From JAWHTC01 sp032586155 (GTDB taxonomy: Bacteria > Pseudomonadota > Alphaproteobacteria > Rhodobacterales > Rhodobacteraceae), in contig NZ_JAWHTC010000007.1 of NCBI RefSeq assembly GCF_032586155.1, positions 1-64,000 of the forward strand: DNA of 64,000 nucleotides. The letters are read 5' to 3'. The position numbers were made by a program, and so were the translations under genes. The notes below the pieces were generated by a model. It did no database searches. It was not told the origin of the DNA and worked only from the letters and a program-made list of their open reading frames with translations. Shown one piece after another: positions 60,936 to 64,000 of the stretch; the stretch's first letter is position 1, and each line of letters opens with the position of its first letter.

Positions 60936-63215
60936 ATGTCGTCGGACCACAAGGAAACCCTGCGCCAGGCGGCGCTTGTCTATCACGAGACCCCGAAGCC
61001 GGGGAAGCTGGAGATCCGGGCGACCAAGCCATTGGCGAACGGGCGCGATCTGGCGCGGGCCTATTCGCCGGGGGTGGCCGAGGCGAGTATCGAGATCAAG
61101 AATGATCCGGCCAATGCGGCCCGTTACACAGCGCGGGGGAACCTTGTTGCGGTGGTGTCGAACGGGTCGGCGGTGCTGGGGCTGGGCAATATCGGGGCGC
61201 TGGCCTCCAAGCCGGTGATGGAAGGCAAGGCGGTTCTGTTCAAGAATTTTGCCGGAATCGATTGCTTTGACATCGAGGTGAACGAGGCGGATCCAGAGCG
61301 CCTCGCCGATATTGTCTGCGCGCTGGAGCCGACCTTCGGTGCGATCAACCTGGAAGACATCAAGGCGCCGGATTGCTTTATCGTCGAGAAGCTGTGCCGT
61401 GAGCGGATGAACATTCCCGTGTTTCACGACGATCAGCACGGTACGGCAATTGTTGTCGGCGCGGCGGCGACCAATGCGCTGCATGTCGCTGGAAAGAAAT
61501 TCGAGGATATCAAGATTGTCAGCACCGGCGGTGGGGCGGCTGGGATTGCCTGTCTGAACATGCTGCTCAAGCTGGGCGTGAAGCGCGAAAATGTTTGGCT
61601 GTGTGACATTCACGGGCTGGTCTATGAGGGGCGTGAAGAGGATATGAACCCCCAAAAAGCCGCCTATGCGCAAAACAGTGACCTGCGGACGCTGGATCAG
61701 GTGGTTGACGGGGCGGATATGTTCCTGGGGCTGTCCGGGCCGGGGGTTTTAATCCCCGAGATGGTGGCGAAGATGACGGCGCAACCGATTGTCTTTGCAC
61801 TGGCGAACCCGACGCCGGAAATCCTGCCAGATGAGGTGAAGTCGGTCGCTAAGGATGCGATCATCGCTACCGGGCGCAGCGATTTTCCCAACCAGGTCAA
61901 CAACGTGCTGTGTTTTCCGTTCATCTTTCGCGGGGCGCTTGATGTGGGGGCGACCGAGATTAATGACAAGATGCAGATCGCGTGTATCGACGGGATTGCA
62001 GCACTGGCACGGGCGACGACAAGCGCCGAGGCGGCAGCGGCCTATAAGGGTGAGCAGCTGAGCTTCGGAGCGGATTACCTTATTCCGAAGCCGTTTGACC
62101 CACGGCTTGTGGGCGTGGTGTCGTCGGCGGTGGCCCAAGCGGCAATGGAGACCGGTGTGGCGACACGGCCGATTGCCGATCTGGACGAGTACCGTGCACG
62201 GCTGAACCAGACGGTGTTCAAATCGGCGCTGTTGATGCGGCCAGTGTTCGACGCGGCACGCACAGCCAGCCGCAAGATCGTTTTTGCCGAGGGCGAAGAT
62301 GAACGGGTGTTGCGCGCGGCGCAGGCGATATTGGAAGAGACGACCGAAACGCCGATCTTGATTGGTCGGCCCGAGGTGATCGAGGCGCGGTGTGCGCGGG
62401 CTGGATTGGATATTCGCCCGGGTGCGGACTTTCCCATCGTGAACCCAGAGAACGACCCGCGATATCGGGACTATTGGCAGAGCTATCACGCGATCATGGC
62501 GCGGCGCGGGGTGACACCAGATATTGCCCGGGCGGTGATGCGGACCAACACCACGGCGATTGGTGCGGTGATGGTGCATCGCGGAGAGGCGGATTCACTG
62601 ATTTGCGGCACGTTTGGCGAGTATCGTTGGCATCTGAACTATGTCAGCCAGTTGCTGGCGCAGGGTGGTTTGCGCCCACATGGGGCTTTGAGCCTGATGA
62701 TCCTGGAGGATGGGCCGCTGTTCATTGCTGATACCCATGTCTGGTCACGGCCCACCCCGGAACAATTGGCCGAGGTGGCAATTGGTGCGGCGCGGCATGT
62801 GCGGCGTTTCGGTCTGGAGCCGAAGATTGCCTTCTGCTCGCAATCGCAATTTGGCAACCAGGCCGAGGGGTCAGGCAAACGGCTGCGCGAGGCGATGGCA
62901 CTCCTCGATACAGCCGCGCGCGATTTTACCTATGAGGGGGAGATGAACGTCGATGCGGCACTGGATGAGGAGTTGCGCGAACGACTGTTGCCCGGGGGGC
63001 GGATCGAGGGGGCGGCGAATGTGCTGATCTTCGGTCATGCCGATGCGGCGTCTGCCACGCGCAACATTTTGAAGATGAAGGGCGGGGGGCTGGAGGTTGG
63101 TCCGATCCTGATGGGGATGGGCAATCGTGCCCATATCGTCAGCCCGTCGATCACGCCGCGCGGGCTGTTGAACATGGCTGCCGTGGCGGGGACGCCGGTG
63201 GAGCATTACGGGTGA
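60936..63215 (+). CDS. maeB: NADP-dependent malic enzyme with phosphotransacetylase domain
   Basis: This 759-residue two-domain protein has a malic enzyme part (residues about 1-430: FHDDQHGTAIVVGAAATNAL, KIVSTGGGAAGIACLNML) and a PTA-like C-terminal part (about 430-759: VFAEGEDERVLRAAQAIL). It decarboxylates malate to pyruvate and makes NADPH; the PTA part is thought to bind acetyl-CoA as a regulator. CTGAGAGG precedes the start. It lies next to prpE, in keeping with acetate/propionate metabolism. Confidence 0.96.
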   Translation: MSSDHKETLRQAALVYHETPKPGKLEIRATKPLANGRDLARAYSPGVAEASIEIKNDPANAARYTARGNLVAVVSNGSAVLGLGNIGALASKPVMEGKAVLFKNFAGIDCFDIEVNEADPERLADIVCALEPTFGAINLEDIKAPDCFIVEKLCRERMNIPVFHDDQHGTAIVVGAAATNALHVAGKKFEDIKIVSTGGGAAGIACLNMLLKLGVKRENVWLCDIHGLVYEGREEDMNPQKAAYAQNSDLRTLDQVVDGADMFLGLSGPGVLIPEMVAKMTAQPIVFALANPTPEILPDEVKSVAKDAIIATGRSDFPNQVNNVLCFPFIFRGALDVGATEINDKMQIACIDGIAALARATTSAEAAAAYKGEQLSFGADYLIPKPFDPRLVGVVSSAVAQAAMETGVATRPIADLDEYRARLNQTVFKSALLMRPVFDAARTASRKIVFAEGEDERVLRAAQAILEETTETPILIGRPEVIEARCARAGLDIRPGADFPIVNPENDPRYRDYWQSYHAIMARRGVTPDIARAVMRTNTTAIGAVMVHRGEADSLICGTFGEYRWHLNYVSQLLAQGGLRPHGALSLMILEDGPLFIADTHVWSRPTPEQLAEVAIGAARHVRRFGLEPKIAFCSQSQFGNQAEGSGKRLREAMALLDTAARDFTYEGEMNVDAALDEELRERLLPGGRIEGAANVLIFGHADAASATRNILKMKGGGLEVGPILMGMGNRAHIVSPSITPRGLLNMAAVAGTPVEHYG

Positions 63216-63247
63216 GGTGATTCCCGGTTCGGATTTGCACATATGAG

Positions 63248-63354
63248 TTTGCAAATTTGCAAACGTCAGAACCTATGCAGCCGCCCTGCATATTTTTAGG
63301 GGGTTTGCAAAAATTTGCAGGGCGATTGGGCGGGAACTTGCAAACTTCTTGCGG
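63248..63354 (+). promoter_or_regulatory. Cluster of TTTGCAAA motifs before prpE
   Basis: Three sites lie in the 222-base gap: TTTGCAAATTTGCAAA (63248-63263), TTTGCAAAAATTTGCA (63304-63319) and CTTGCAAACTTCTTGCGG (63337-63354). Short-chain acyl-CoA regulators of the RamB/PccR group recognise paired TTTGCAAA. A positive role in propionate use is expected. Confidence 0.65.
63275..63296 (+). terminator. Weak terminator after maeB
   Basis: ATGCAG (63275-63280) and CTGCAT (63286-63291) form a six-base stem followed by ATTTTT. It may end maeB transcripts and lies between two of the TTTGCAAA sites. Confidence 0.45.
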
Positions 63355-63437
63355 TAATCTGTCACCTGTGTCTCTCTGGCGCTTGCGAGATGAGGGGTTG
63401 CCCGCCTATCAGGGGGTAAGCACAGGAGGAGTATACC

Positions 63438-64000
63438 ATGGGATACCGCGAAGTTTATGATGCCTGGAAGGCCGACCCCGAAGCGTTCTGGATGGAGGCC
63501 GCACAGGCGATCGACTGGGATCAAGCCCCGTCGAAGGCTCTGTTTGACAAAGGCAACAATCTTTACGAATGGTTTGCCGACGCCAAATGCAACACCTGCT
63601 GGAACGCGGTGGACCGTCATGTCGAGGGCGGTCGTGCGGATCAGGTGGCTGTCATTTACGACAGCCCGATCACCGGCCGGAAGCAGCAATTCACCTATGC
63701 CGAATTGAAGGATCGGGTGGCGCATCTGGCGGGCGCGCTGAAGGCCAAGGGCGTGGAAAAGGGCGACCGCGTGGTCATCTACATGCCGATGGTGCCGCAG
63801 GCGATCGAGGCGATGCTGGCGTGCGGGCGTCTGGGCGCGGTGCATTCGGTGGTGTTCGGCGGGTTTGCCGCCAACGAGTTGGCCGTTCGGATCGACGACG
63901 CCAAGCCAAAGGCGATCATCGCGGCAAGCTGTGGGTTGGAGCCGGGCCGTGTGGTGAAATACAAACCACTTCTGGACGGCGCGATTGAGATTGCCAAGCA
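63438..64000 (+). CDS. prpE: Propionyl-CoA synthetase (partial, N-terminal)
   Basis: The frame opens at ATG 63438 (GGAGGAG eight bases upstream) and runs off the window after 187 codons. It is an AMP-forming acyl-CoA synthetase: an N-terminal ACAS domain from MGYREVYDAWKADPEAFW, then DRVVIYMPMVPQAIEAMLAC and GAVHSVVFGGFAANELAVRI. The N terminus fits PrpE rather than acetyl-CoA synthetase. The P-loop and catalytic Lys lie outside. It activates propionate for the methylmalonyl-CoA path that uses MeaB. Confidence 0.9.
   Translation, partial: MGYREVYDAWKADPEAFWMEAAQAIDWDQAPSKALFDKGNNLYEWFADAKCNTCWNAVDRHVEGGRADQVAVIYDSPITGRKQQFTYAELKDRVAHLAGALKAKGVEKGDRVVIYMPMVPQAIEAMLACGRLGAVHSVVFGGFAANELAVRIDDAKPKAIIAASCGLEPGRVVKYKPLLDGAIEIAK

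Overview
The window looks like chromosomal DNA of a marine alphaproteobacterium of the Rhodobacteraceae (Roseobacter group). The grounds are high GC, a GcrA cell-cycle regulator, a UPF0262 gene, GTG/TTG starts beside strong Shine-Dalgarno sites, many LIV-type and EamA transporters, a dimethylglycine dehydrogenase / MttB one-carbon pair, and TTTGCAAA motifs of the short-chain-acyl regulator type before a propionyl-CoA synthetase gene. The species cannot be named from this sequence. There are no rRNA genes, CRISPR arrays, complete insertion sequences or phage genes.

Layout. 1-880: the end of an unidentified gene, an AT-rich stretch, an intact tRNA-Gly(TCC) and a 3' half-copy of it, which resembles an old integration scar. 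880-9771: an ABC exporter, a phosphatase / UPF0262 pair, a divergent NmrA-like reductase and TetR regulator with two matching operators, hisD, gcrA, an EamA permease and a secreted ankyrin protein. 10109-19187: argD-argF, a ketopantoate-reductase-like gene, a PiT phosphate permease, a Nudix hydrolase, hrpB and meaB. 19188-20353: an AT-richer accessory patch with one GNAT gene. 20354-26801: a dimethylglycine/sarcosine dehydrogenase-like flavoprotein, an MttB-family methyltransferase, an EamA permease and a DAO-family oxidase. 27150-32568: a heterodimer-type ABC exporter, an SDR and a BKACE (DUF849) enzyme. 32584-38412: a small membrane protein, rpmB, an FAH-family hydrolase, a lipoprotein, a second LMW phosphatase, an M50 protease, a class III sirtuin, and a copper chaperone PCuAC with a small secreted partner.

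38505-50973 is the most interesting region. It runs from a good sigma70-like promoter with a palindrome in its spacer through a molybdenum hydroxylase (FAD subunit, then a fused 2Fe-2S/Mo subunit), a 6-hydroxynicotinate-reductase-like Fe-S protein, a UPF0280 (ApbE-like) protein and two tandem DUF1185 proteins. A complete LIV-type ABC importer and a MarR regulator follow. Most genes overlap by 4-8 bases. I read it as an uptake and reductive catabolism system for an N-heterocycle, with DUF1185 as the unassigned enzyme.

51074-64000: a DUF1353 lipoprotein, a 59-residue membrane protein, a YbfF-like hydrolase, a small membrane-anchored protein, a SPOR-domain protein, a tightly overlapping nucleoside-salvage operon (cupin-cdd-deoA-deoB-add-upp), maeB (malic enzyme with a PTA domain), and the start of prpE behind three TTTGCAAA-type sites.

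Two families of non-coding elements are scattered between genes. One is a hairpin whose loop is conserved (C-rich on the plus strand, G-quadruplex-capable on the minus strand in three of four copies) while the stem sequence differs in each copy. The other is a GC-rich intergenic repeat found near argD/argF and rpmB.
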